From positions 1-41,903 of the forward strand of contig DEFK01000002.1 of NCBI GenBank assembly GCA_002350765.1: 41,903 nucleotides of DNA, written 5' to 3'. The first letter of the stretch is position 1, and the number at the start of each line of letters is the position of its first letter. Shown in pieces: positions 23,169 through 30,839 of the stretch. This DNA comes from Ruminococcaceae bacterium UBA2854 (GTDB taxonomy: Bacteria > Bacillota > Clostridia > Oscillospirales > Acutalibacteraceae). The position numbers and the translations under genes are program-made. Under the pieces are notes generated by a model. That model did no database searches. It saw nothing but the letters and a program-made list of their open reading frames with translations, and was not told the origin of the DNA.

Positions 23169-24108
23169 AAGCTCTGCTCCCGAAAAAGGCGAGCTTGAGC
23201 TTATAAACAGCTATACAAGACGCGAGCTTAACGAGGACGAGGTATACGTATTTTCCGTAGTTTTATGCGATAACGATATCGACAGGGATTACGAGCGTTT
23301 TACCGTAGAGAGCTTGGAAAAGCTCTCGCGGCTGTTTGTCGGTAAAACGGGTATACTCGACCATAACCCAAAGGCTGAAAACCAGACCGCCAGGATCATA
23401 AGCTGTAAGGTCGAGGCGGTTCAGGGTAAAAAGAACAGCGTCGGCGACGATTATTTCCGACTGACAGCCCGTGTTTATATGCCGAAAACCGAGGGTAATA
23501 AGGAGCTTCGGTTAAAAATCGACAGCGGTATTACCCGCGAAATCAGCGTAGGCTGCGCGGTTGAAAATACGATTTGCAGTATATGCGGAAATAATATTCA
23601 TTCAAGCGAGTGTTCCCATATGAAGGGCGAAACCTACGGCGGTCAGCTCTGTTACGGCGAGCTTGTAAATCCGTTCGACGCGTATGAGTTCAGCTTCGTA
23701 GCTGTTCCCGCCCAGAAAGAGGCGGGGGTAATTAAAAGTTTTAAAGGAAAGGAAAATAAAATGCCCGATATTTTACAGTTGATCGAAAAGGGAGAGGCGG
23801 TTACTATTTCCGACAACGACTGCTCTAAGCTTAAGTCGTATATAGACAGCCTGAAAAAGCAGGCGGCTGACGGAGCGGTCTATCGAAACAGCTTGATCGC
23901 CGACGTCCTTAAATACAGCGCTTTAGTACAGCCCGATATCTCGAGAAAAACAATGGAGTCAGTGGCGAAAGCGCTTTCGATCGAGGAGTTAAAGGAGTTT
24001 AAACACGCCTTTAAAAAGACGCTTAACAAGGACGAGGAGATAAGACCTCAGCTCTTTGTTGAGAAAAACGACACTAAAAAAGATATAAACACAGAATTTA
24101 AAATTTAG
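23143..24108 (+). CDS. Prohead protease with C-terminal scaffold (XkdF-like)
   Basis: The N-terminal two thirds are a herpesvirus-type prohead protease: GKTGILDHNP supplies His74 and TREISVGCAV supplies Ser135, the likely catalytic pair. An added Cys/His cluster, CSICGNNIHSSECSH (145-159) with Cys170, probably binds zinc. From residue 207 the chain is a coiled, charged scaffold (MPDILQLIEKGEAV...KKTLNKDEE). GAGGTGG precedes ATGATG at 23143/23146. The internal ATG at 23761 has its own ribosome site and could give free scaffold. At 321 aa it is the length of similar fusions. Confidence 0.82.
   Translation: MMKTGQVIKSSAPEKGELELINSYTRRELNEDEVYVFSVVLCDNDIDRDYERFTVESLEKLSRLFVGKTGILDHNPKAENQTARIISCKVEAVQGKKNSVGDDYFRLTARVYMPKTEGNKELRLKIDSGITREISVGCAVENTICSICGNNIHSSECSHMKGETYGGQLCYGELVNPFDAYEFSFVAVPAQKEAGVIKSFKGKENKMPDILQLIEKGEAVTISDNDCSKLKSYIDSLKKQAADGAVYRNSLIADVLKYSALVQPDISRKTMESVAKALSIEELKEFKHAFKKTLNKDEEIRPQLFVEKNDTKKDINTEFKI
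23761..24108 (+). CDS. Putative in-frame scaffold product (internal start)
   Basis: ATG 23761 lies in frame inside the protease gene and is preceded by AAAGGAAAGGAAA 4-8 bases upstream. It would yield a 115-aa helical, charged scaffold domain alone, like Nu3 within gene C of lambda. The full-length reading is certain; the separate product is inference. Confidence 0.5.
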   Translation: MPDILQLIEKGEAVTISDNDCSKLKSYIDSLKKQAADGAVYRNSLIADVLKYSALVQPDISRKTMESVAKALSIEELKEFKHAFKKTLNKDEEIRPQLFVEKNDTKKDINTEFKI

Positions 24109-24118
24109 GGAGGATAAT

Positions 24119-24457
24119 ATGAACGTAGATTTTAAAGGCTACGATGAAAACGTAGCGACATTTATCGTAAGCGGCAGCTTATCGGAAGGCCAGTTTGTTA
24201 CTATTGCCGACGATTATACCGTAGAGGCGGCTTCGTCAGGCGACGAGATTATCGGCTGCTGTGTCGGTGTACGCGACGGTTACGCCGCGGTACAGCTTTC
24301 GGGCTATGTGGAGGCTAAATCGAACGGCACGGTAAACGTAGGTCTTACAGGACTTTCCGCTTATTCCGCGGATACCGTACAGACTTCCAATTCCGCGGGT
24401 AAGCATAAGGTAATCTATTCGGATTCCGAAAATAACAAGGTAGGATTTATTCTTTAA
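24119..24457 (+). CDS. Putative capsid decoration protein
   Basis: This 112-aa beta-rich protein (NVATFIVSGSLSEGQFVTIADDYTVEAA...) has the pattern of capsid-stabilising/decoration proteins found directly before the major capsid gene (DUF2190-like). Such proteins sit on the outside of HK97-type shells. The start has AGGGAGG upstream. It lies 10 bases after the protease-scaffold gene and 9 before the capsid gene. The assignment rests on position and strand pattern. Confidence 0.65.
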   Translation: MNVDFKGYDENVATFIVSGSLSEGQFVTIADDYTVEAASSGDEIIGCCVGVRDGYAAVQLSGYVEAKSNGTVNVGLTGLSAYSADTVQTSNSAGKHKVIYSDSENNKVGFIL

Positions 24458-24466
24458 GGAGGAACT

Positions 24467-25480
24467 ATGGCTAATTTTGAAAATATCACAATAGAAAAAG
24501 GTATGTACCAGTCGGGCTCAAAAAGCCTTACCGACGTGCTCGAAACACTCGACCCGTCCGAACAGTATAAGGGCACATCCTTAGAGGGACTGGACGCTTT
24601 CGGACGACAGCTTAAAAGATTCGATATCAAGGTATCGGGTAAGGGAAGCGACTGCGTAGAGAAGTTTTTCCAGACCTCAAATTCCGCGGCGCTGTTCCCC
24701 GAGTATGTCAGCCGAGCGGTTAAGCAGGGAATGGAGCAGGCGGATATCATCCCCGATATCGTGGCTACGGTTACGAATATCGAGGGTATGGATTACAGAA
24801 GCGTCGCTTCAATCCCGTCCGAGGACGATAAGAGCTTAAAGGTAGTTTCCGAGGGCGCTAAAATTCCGCAGACCGTGGTTAAAACCCAGGAAAATCTCGT
24901 TAAGCTCCATAAAAGAGGAAGAATGTTAGTTTCTTCCTACGAAGCTTTACGCTTCCAGCGTCTCGATTTATTCACCGTTACGCTTAACCAGATCGGCGCT
25001 TATATCAGACGCGCTCAGCTCAACGACGCCGTGGACGTGCTTTTAAACGGCGACGGCAATAACAACGCCTGCGAGGTTATTAGCGTAGACGACGCTAACG
25101 CGGGTATTACATACGCGGATTTACTTAAACTCTGGGCTAAGCTCAGCCCTTATGAGCTCAACACAATTCTCGCGCCGACAGCGGCTATGAAGAAGCTTCT
25201 CTCCTTACCCGAGATGAAGGACAGCCACGCGGGACTTAATTTCCAGGGCACGGGCAAGATGATTACACCTCTCGGCGCTAATCTCTTACACACTCCGTCA
25301 ATTAACACAAACAAGCTTATCGGTATTGATAAGAACTGCGCCCTCGAAATGGTACAGGCGGGCGATGTTGTAACTGATTACGATAAGCTTATCGACCGCC
25401 AGCTCGAGCGCGCGGCTATCAGCTGTACCGCGGGATTTGCCAAGATTTTCAACGAATCCGCCAAGGCTCTCTCTTACTAA
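24467..25480 (+). CDS. Major capsid protein (HK97 fold)
   Basis: The 337-aa product forms the icosahedral shell. The N-terminal arm (1-65) has a helix, then the P-domain spine region, PEYVSRAVKQGMEQADIIPDIVATVTNIEG, then RMLVSSYEALRFQRLDLFTVTLNQIGAYIRRAQLNDAVDVLLNGDG, a pattern widely shared by PBSX XkdG-like capsids. The A-domain covers about 220-330. AAGGAGG precedes ATG 24467. Its codon use is the most strongly biased in the cluster, as expected of a gene selected for high expression. Confidence 0.9.
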   Translation: MANFENITIEKGMYQSGSKSLTDVLETLDPSEQYKGTSLEGLDAFGRQLKRFDIKVSGKGSDCVEKFFQTSNSAALFPEYVSRAVKQGMEQADIIPDIVATVTNIEGMDYRSVASIPSEDDKSLKVVSEGAKIPQTVVKTQENLVKLHKRGRMLVSSYEALRFQRLDLFTVTLNQIGAYIRRAQLNDAVDVLLNGDGNNNACEVISVDDANAGITYADLLKLWAKLSPYELNTILAPTAAMKKLLSLPEMKDSHAGLNFQGTGKMITPLGANLLHTPSINTNKLIGIDKNCALEMVQAGDVVTDYDKLIDRQLERAAISCTAGFAKIFNESAKALSY

Positions 25481-25489
25481 GAGGCAGTT

Positions 25490-25852
25490 ATGAGCGTTGA
25501 AAATACGTTAAGCAGATTCAAGCTTATCTCAGGTCTTGAAAGCAGCGAAGCTGAGCAGTGGCAAGACCTTGTAAGCGAAGCGAGGGAGTATATAGACAGC
25601 CTTGTTATCAAGGACGATATATTCGAACTCGACGAGAAAAGGCTCGATAACGCCGCGGCTGTGTACGCGTATTACAGATATCTTTGCTATTCGTCAAGCG
25701 ACGAGAGCTCATTTTCGGCGGGAGATATAAAGGTCACCTTTAATAATGATAAGCTGAAAGCCGCTAAGGAAATGTGGGATATGGAGCTTGAGAATATAAA
25801 GGATATCGCGGATACGGGAAAATCGCTCTTTATATTTAAGAGGGTGAATTAA
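25490..25852 (+). CDS. Head-tail connector protein (gp6/XkdH-like)
   Basis: A helical 120-aa protein directly after the capsid gene: ENTLSRFKLISGLESSEAEQWQDLVSEAREYIDSLV then NAAAVYAYYRYLCY. This fits adaptor proteins that ring the portal base. AGAGGCAG is upstream of ATG 25490. It is called mainly by place and helix pattern. Confidence 0.65.
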   Translation: MSVENTLSRFKLISGLESSEAEQWQDLVSEAREYIDSLVIKDDIFELDEKRLDNAAAVYAYYRYLCYSSSDESSFSAGDIKVTFNNDKLKAAKEMWDMELENIKDIADTGKSLFIFKRVN

Positions 25853-26197
25853 TTGAGAAATGTTGACAAATATATTAATAAGTACAGTGAGGTATTCAGC
25901 TACGTAAAAAACGGCAATACTGTAACTATAAAAGGTATTATCCAGCCGTTCCATTATAAGAATAAGACTTATTTTACTCCCGAAAGATTTCCCGCGGGAG
26001 TGCTGGACGGCAGGCACTATCTTTTAATCACAACGCCGTTTTATAAGGAAAGCTTACAAGCTAACCTTGTAATCAACGGCGAAGATATGAGTTATCGGAT
26101 AAAGTCGGTCGATACTTATCGTGTTAAAAATGAAGATTTGTACGTGTGGGCGGTATTAACCGCCCGCGCGGAAAATACAGGTGATGTTTATGAATAG
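25853..26197 (+). CDS. Head-closure/tail-completion protein
   Basis: This 114-aa beta-rich protein starts at TTG 25853, one base past the previous stop codon, with GAGGGTG 8 bases before. The sequence (YSEVFSYVKNGNTVTIKGIIQPFHYKN...) looks like head-closure or XkdI-type proteins. No catalytic motif is visible. The next gene begins inside its end. Confidence 0.6.
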   Translation: MRNVDKYINKYSEVFSYVKNGNTVTIKGIIQPFHYKNKTYFTPERFPAGVLDGRHYLLITTPFYKESLQANLVINGEDMSYRIKSVDTYRVKNEDLYVWAVLTARAENTGDVYE

Positions 26198-26624
26198 TAT
26201 TATTGATATCGCGGACAGCTTAATTACGGATGTGATCGAAAATCCGAGCCTTAGTAATATACGCTTTGTAAGGGCGTACGGAGCGTCGAATTATAATCCG
26301 TCCTACGAGGGCTTTACCGCCGTTGTGAATATAGACGAGGTTAAAAGAAGCGGCGGCTTTGTATCCCGACTGTATAAAACGAATACCTACGGCGAGGCTT
26401 TTTCGGCTGAACTTAGAGTTCGTTTATACGCGGGAAGCGAGGTCTCGGGCGACAGCCTTACCCGAAACGCTGTCGCTTTAAGAGAGGCTGTAATATCCGC
26501 GGACAGCGACGGCTTTATTGATAACAGCAGGATAAGCCCGATCGAGTACGAAAGCGGTTCAGGCGCGTTGTACAGGGAATTGAGCTTTTATCTGGAATAT
26601 GTATTATGCGAGGCGATAGTATGA
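26190..26624 (+). CDS. Tail terminator/minor tail protein (XkdJ-like)
   Basis: A 144-aa protein in the position of the tail terminator, which caps the tail tube and joins it to the head. It has an N-terminal helix (SIIDIADSLITDVIEN) followed by beta strands (FTAVVNIDEVKRSGGFVSRLY, AELRVRLYAGSE) and a helix. ATG 26190 follows AGGTG; earlier in-frame GTG/ATG codons (26181, 26184) overlap that site. It overlaps its neighbour on each side, ending ATGA with the next gene. Confidence 0.6.
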   Translation: MNSIIDIADSLITDVIENPSLSNIRFVRAYGASNYNPSYEGFTAVVNIDEVKRSGGFVSRLYKTNTYGEAFSAELRVRLYAGSEVSGDSLTRNAVALREAVISADSDGFIDNSRISPIEYESGSGALYRELSFYLEYVLCEAIV

Positions 26625-26965
26625 CGGCAGTACCTTTAAAAACAAATCTGAATGTTTATGTTAACGGTATTATCCTCGCGGGACTAACGGACGTTAAAAT
26701 CGGCGAGACCCGCGAGGTAAAGGAAGCGTACGAGTTTTTATCCGATGAGGCGTGGGCGGTTATCGCATCATATAAAAAATACTTGATTACGCTGAGTTTT
26801 ATCGGGAAAAAGCCCGTTGCTTTAAGCGGGAATTTCTCTGTTGCTATAGAAAGCGGGAACACGAGTACGGTTTATAATAACTGCTGTGTAAAATCCGTAA
26901 ACGAAAGTTACTCGAACGGAAAATTTACCGCGGAAGTAAAGATAACATCAAGCGAAAAGGAGTAA
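26621..26965 (+). CDS. Putative tail-tube-like protein
   Basis: A 114-aa protein whose start (ATG 26621) overlaps the previous stop as ATGA. It begins LKTNLNVYVNGIILAGLTDVKIGETREVKEAYEF and is all beta, ending NGKFTAEVKITSSEKE. The VYVNG...LAGLTDVKIG pattern is like short tube proteins of Mu/PBSX type (XkdM). It is the only tube candidate in the cluster; no sheath gene precedes it. The assignment is tentative. Confidence 0.5.
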   Translation: MTAVPLKTNLNVYVNGIILAGLTDVKIGETREVKEAYEFLSDEAWAVIASYKKYLITLSFIGKKPVALSGNFSVAIESGNTSTVYNNCCVKSVNESYSNGKFTAEVKITSSEKE

Positions 26966-26967
26966 AT

Positions 26968-27093
26968 ATGGAAGAGAATATTTTAAACATAAACGCCGAT
27001 ACCGACGCGCGGACAATAAGCGAGATATTCGAGCGCGACAGTAGAAGATACAGCCGCGCGCTTTCGGAGGAAATGGAGGCTAAGCTCGGATGA
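26968..27093 (+). CDS. 41-codon ORF in the tape-measure slot
   Basis: ATG 26968, after AAAAGGAG, opens 41 codons to a TGA that overlaps the next start (ATGA at 27090). The peptide is charged and helical (DTDARTISEIFERDSRRYSRALSEEMEAKLG). In related phages this place holds tail assembly chaperones and a tape-measure gene of well over 500 codons. It may be the remnant or a replacement; the ribosome site and coupling are intact. Confidence 0.6.
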   Translation: MEENILNINADTDARTISEIFERDSRRYSRALSEEMEAKLG

Positions 27094-27608
27094 AACCTGC
27101 TAAAATCCGTTTTAAGGGCTTTGAGTGGGAGCATAATCCCGAAACCCTCAGCGTTATAAACGAGGACAATATAAACGAGTATAAGCTCCTGAGCGGTATT
27201 TCTGTTACCGTTAAAAACTCCTCGAAGTGTCGCGTTGTTAAGGGCAGGGGAAAGCTCGCGGGATACGATTGTCTCGATAAGTTCAACGAGCTTTTAAAGC
27301 TCAGAAGCGACAGCGAAAGCGGAATACTTACCCTGCCGAGGCAGAAACCTTTTTACGCCTTTTTCAAGAAGCTCGAGCTGTTGTGCGAGCCTTGCGAGGA
27401 TGTTATTACATACAGCTTTGAATTTGTTGAGGACAGTAAACGCAACTACACGGTGGATGAAAAGATATACCATAGGGTGGAAAGCGGAGAGACGCTGTGG
27501 GATATAGCCTACAGCTACTCTAAGGATATAAACGTCCTCGTTGAGCTTAATCCGCAGATTATACGACCTGACGAGTTAGCTTCGGGAAGCAGGGTGAGAA
27601 TATGCTGA
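27090..27608 (+). CDS. Tail hub protein with LysM domain (XkdP-like)
   Basis: The 172-aa protein has an N-terminal beta domain (PAKIRFKGFEWEHNPETLSV...) typical of XkdP/gp53-like proteins and a C-terminal LysM module (about 128-172, YHRVESGETLWDIAYSYSKDINVLVELNPQI) that binds peptidoglycan in other proteins. In PBSX it follows the tape measure. It starts by overlapping the small ORF and overlaps the next gene by 7 bases. Confidence 0.82.
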   Translation: MKPAKIRFKGFEWEHNPETLSVINEDNINEYKLLSGISVTVKNSSKCRVVKGRGKLAGYDCLDKFNELLKLRSDSESGILTLPRQKPFYAFFKKLELLCEPCEDVITYSFEFVEDSKRNYTVDEKIYHRVESGETLWDIAYSYSKDINVLVELNPQIIRPDELASGSRVRIC

Positions 27609-28543
27609 GCTTTATTTTTACCGATATTAACAACGAGCGCGTAACGCTTGACAATCCGATTTACGCCGTTATTAATCAGGATGAAAAAATACCCGCGGAC
27701 GATTTAACCGTCACCTTTCCGTATGTCGAAAACCTTTCGGAGCTTAGCGAGGTAGAGGTTTATGACGGGGATAAAATCGTCTTTAAGGGCGTTGTCGATG
27801 AACAGCAGAGCGTCTTAGGCGTAAAGGAGTATTATACAAGGATAGCCGCCAGAAGTATGGCGGCGGTACTGCTCGATAACGAGAGCCGTCCCGTAAACTA
27901 TACCAAACCAACGACATCGGTTATTTTTGAAAAACACCTTTCTCCCAATTCGATAACGAAGTATAAGGGAGAGGAAAAAGCGCTTAACGAAAACCTGAAT
28001 GTGCCGAAGGGTACGAGTGACTGGCAGGTGTTCTATAATTTTTGTATTAAAGCGTTTAACAGAGCTCCGAGGATTGAAGCTGACGGAACGGCGTCCTTTA
28101 TCGGCGTTAACTCGGACGATAAGGTGCTGTTTTCCAATAACGGCGGAGTAAGTTATAATTCTATAAAAGAAAATATAAAACGCTGTAAGCTTATCTCGGA
28201 CGTAAATGTTAAGGCGGGTAACTCGGGATACAATATGGTAATAAACGATAAGAGTATTAAGGACAGAAAGATAAAACGGAAGCGTTATTACGACGCTTCC
28301 GTGAATAAGGACTTTACCGTTCCCGATATTATGATACGAAACTCAATAGACAACTCCTACGAGGTAACGGTCGTATCTCCCGAAAGAATTATAGATAAGC
28401 TCGGCGCTAAGGCGGAGATAGAAAACGAAAAAACGGGCACGATAAAAGGGCTGTATATAAGCTCGGTTTATTACAGATTAACCCCCGAAAAAGAGGAGAC
28501 GACATTGATTCTTAAAAAGGAGAGAGAATATGTGGATTCTTAA
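27602..28543 (+). CDS. Baseplate hub protein (gpD/XkdQ-like, late control D)
   Basis: The 313-aa protein is the phage late-control D / XkdQ type, the hub connecting the tube to the baseplate. It begins LSFIFTDINNERVTLDNPIYAVINQDEKIPADDLTVTFPY, followed by strands such as VEVYDGDKIVFKGVVDEQQ and DWQVFYNFCIKAF. The C-terminus has VSPERIIDKLGAKAEIENE. It lacks long extra domains and any peptidase motif. It overlaps both neighbours. Confidence 0.85.
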   Translation: MLSFIFTDINNERVTLDNPIYAVINQDEKIPADDLTVTFPYVENLSELSEVEVYDGDKIVFKGVVDEQQSVLGVKEYYTRIAARSMAAVLLDNESRPVNYTKPTTSVIFEKHLSPNSITKYKGEEKALNENLNVPKGTSDWQVFYNFCIKAFNRAPRIEADGTASFIGVNSDDKVLFSNNGGVSYNSIKENIKRCKLISDVNVKAGNSGYNMVINDKSIKDRKIKRKRYYDASVNKDFTVPDIMIRNSIDNSYEVTVVSPERIIDKLGAKAEIENEKTGTIKGLYISSVYYRLTPEKEETTLILKKEREYVDS

Positions 28544-28865
28544 TTATGTTACAAAAAACTCAATAAATAATTCCCCCGCTGAAAAAGGAAATATAAAAAG
28601 CGCGTCCGACGGCTGTGTGATGATAAACGCTTCCAGCGACCATTCCAAAATCCCGATAGCCGCGCCCTACGGTATCTCGTACGTTCCCGTAGCGGGGGAG
28701 GAATCCGTAGTGCTTTCGGCGGGAGGAGAGAATATCTGCCTCGGAACCGTCAGCAAGGGAGAGGACCTGCAACCAGGCGAGCTTATGCTTAAATCCTTCG
28801 GCGGAGCGAGTATTACCCTTAAAAACGACGGCAACGTCTATATAAACGGAAGGGTTGTCAGCTGA
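28530..28865 (+). CDS. Short baseplate spike-like protein (gpV-type)
   Basis: A 111-aa protein between the hub and gp25/W-like genes, the place of the baseplate spike (gpV/gp45) or XkdR. It has an OB-like stretch (GCVMINASSDHSKIPIAAPYGISYVPVAGEESVVLSAG) and a C-terminal segment of beta-helix style ending GGASITLKNDGNVYINGRVV. It is much shorter than most spikes. The terminal repeat pattern SITLKNDGNVYING is typical of tip proteins. Its start overlaps the hub gene by 14 bases. Confidence 0.7.
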   Translation: MWILNYVTKNSINNSPAEKGNIKSASDGCVMINASSDHSKIPIAAPYGISYVPVAGEESVVLSAGGENICLGTVSKGEDLQPGELMLKSFGGASITLKNDGNVYINGRVVS

Positions 28866-29203
28866 TGGATATTAAGATAGAAAACGGAGATATCGTTCTG
28901 AACGAAAACGGTTCGCCCGTTACCGTATCGGGTATCGAGCAGGCTGTACAGCAGGTTAATATCGCCTTAAAAGCCCGCGCGGAAAGCTTTGTATACGACA
29001 GGAAAATGGGAATAAAGGACAGCTTCGATTTCTCTGAAAACAACGTCGAAAAGAAGATAGAAGCGCTCTTGAACGAATGTCTTGTACATACGGGAGTTTA
29101 CGCTAAGGTCGATTATATAGCGGGCGGAGATAACATAACTATAGGCTTGGTTTTAAACGACGGTTATAAGGATTATTTTACGGAGGTGGTTGTTAATGGA
29201 TAG
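28865..29203 (+). CDS. Baseplate wedge protein (gp25/W, XkdS-like)
   Basis: This 112-aa wedge protein is of the GPW/gp25 family: it has IENGDIVLNENGSPVTVSGIEQAVQQVNIALKAR and the C-terminal YFTEVVVNG. Start ATG 28865 shares its A with the previous TGA (TGATG). In contractile tails it triggers sheath contraction with J; here no sheath gene is seen. Confidence 0.85.
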   Translation: MDIKIENGDIVLNENGSPVTVSGIEQAVQQVNIALKARAESFVYDRKMGIKDSFDFSENNVEKKIEALLNECLVHTGVYAKVDYIAGGDNITIGLVLNDGYKDYFTEVVVNG

Positions 29204-30263
29204 CTACGAGGAAATTTTATCGTCAATGAAAAATAAATATCGGGAGCTTACTTCCACGGAGGTTCCCGAGCTTTCCGATATTGATATCAGGATGAAGGTA
29301 TTAGCGGGAGAGATTTATAACAACGAGGTTAATTTAGAGTTTATTAAAAGACAGGTTTTCCCGTCCACGGCTACGGGCGAGTATCTGAACCGTCACGCTT
29401 ACGACAGGGGTGTTGTAAGAAAGCCCGCGGTTAAAGCTAAGGGCGAGGTGAGGTTTCTGATGAGCGATTACGCCCAGCAGGCTGTTACTATTCCCGCGGG
29501 TACTGTCGTTTCGACAAGCGGGGAAAATCCCGTAAGGTTTAAGACCGATGGGGAAGCGGTGATACCTGTCGGAGATTATTTTGTTACCGTAAACTGTACG
29601 GCACAGATGGGCGGTATAAGCGGAAACGTCGGCGCGGGTACAATCGACACCCTTATAACTAACGTGGTCGGAATCGACAGCGTAACAAATCTCTGGGCGT
29701 TTACGGGCGGAAACGATATCGAAAGCGACGAGAGTTTAAGACAGCGTGTGCTCGATACATATAAGTCTGTTTCCAACGGAACTAATAAATCTTACTATAA
29801 AAAGCTCGCCTTATCGGTAGAGGGTGTTTATTCGGTTAATGTAGTTCCCGCGGGCAGGGGAGCGGGTACGGTTGATATTTATATCGCTTCCCAGAACTCA
29901 AGAGCCTCGAACGACCTGATTGAAAGCGTCCAGAGTTTAGTGGACAGCGAGCGTGAGATTAATGTTGACGCGCTCGTAAATACCGCGTCTGTCGATTTGT
30001 TTACGTGCGGAATCTACGTTACTTTAAAGGACGGCTACGACTTAGCCGATGTCCGCGCGAATATTATAAACAGCGTTAACGAGTATATAAGCACGCTGGA
30101 TGTAGGGGAAAGCGTCCGCGAGTATCCGCTTTCGTCGGCGATACTTAAAGCCGAGGGCGTATACGACTTCGAGTTTAATAATCTCTTTCCGTCGTCGCTG
30201 CACGCGGACGAGGACACCCTTATTGTACTCGACGATATTATAGTTTCGGAAAGCGGTGAATAA
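29196..30263 (+). CDS. Baseplate protein J (XkdT-like)
   Basis: This is the baseplate J family wedge/rim protein, 355 aa. The characteristic core is RVLDTYKSVSNGTNKSYYKKLALSVEGVYSVNVVPAGRGAGTVDIYIAS, preceded by VKAKGEVRFLMSD and a strand-rich domain. I choose ATG 29196 after GGAGGTGG; the in-frame TTG at 29190 is too near the ribosome site. Its end is adjacent to the gpI gene. Confidence 0.9.
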   Translation: MDSYEEILSSMKNKYRELTSTEVPELSDIDIRMKVLAGEIYNNEVNLEFIKRQVFPSTATGEYLNRHAYDRGVVRKPAVKAKGEVRFLMSDYAQQAVTIPAGTVVSTSGENPVRFKTDGEAVIPVGDYFVTVNCTAQMGGISGNVGAGTIDTLITNVVGIDSVTNLWAFTGGNDIESDESLRQRVLDTYKSVSNGTNKSYYKKLALSVEGVYSVNVVPAGRGAGTVDIYIASQNSRASNDLIESVQSLVDSEREINVDALVNTASVDLFTCGIYVTLKDGYDLADVRANIINSVNEYISTLDVGESVREYPLSSAILKAEGVYDFEFNNLFPSSLHADEDTLIVLDDIIVSESGE

Positions 30264-30827
30264 ATGACCTCGTTGCAATCAATGATAAAAAAATTAACTT
30301 CCCTCGGTATTTACGATATTACCGACGGGAGCAATATAAAACACGAGCTCGAAGCCTACGCGTTCGCGCTCGATAAGCACAGGGAGAATATAACCGCGCT
30401 TTTAATAGAATGTTTTATAAGCAGCGCGGAAAGCTACGGTATTGAGCTTAGAGAAAAGGTTTTAGGCGATTTAAAGGACTTTTATCCGCTTAGCAAAAGG
30501 CGCGAAATGCTGCGTATAAGAAACATCTTCGGCGAAAGCGATTTTACCCCGAGCGCTATAGGACGGTTTTTAAACGGCGTAGGCGTGACCGATTATAATA
30601 TAACGGAAAATCCCGCGAACAATATAATTTCGGTTTCTATCGGCGGTTCATATTCCGACAGCGAGGCTAAATGGATTAAGAAGCAGGTGGAGGATATTCT
30701 GCCCGCGCATCTTACGGCTTTCGTATATTTCGGAGGAAAAACGTGGAGGGATTTTGAGCTGCAGGATAAAACCTTCGCTCAGCTCGACGCGCTTGATTTA
30801 AAATGGAAAGATATTCATATGCAGTAA
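30264..30827 (+). CDS. Tail protein I (YmfQ/XkdU-like, DUF2313)
   Basis: The 187-aa protein belongs to the gpI/YmfQ family, which links baseplate J to the tail fibres. It has LTSLGIYDITDGSNIKHELEAYAFALDKHRENI and VKDLKDFYPLSKRREMLRIRN-type segments, then the C-terminal ILPAHLTAFVYF, a common signature of the family. It starts one base after the J stop. Confidence 0.85.
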   Translation: MTSLQSMIKKLTSLGIYDITDGSNIKHELEAYAFALDKHRENITALLIECFISSAESYGIELREKVLGDLKDFYPLSKRREMLRIRNIFGESDFTPSAIGRFLNGVGVTDYNITENPANNIISVSIGGSYSDSEAKWIKKQVEDILPAHLTAFVYFGGKTWRDFELQDKTFAQLDALDLKWKDIHMQ

Positions 30828-30839
30828 AGGAAGGTAAAA

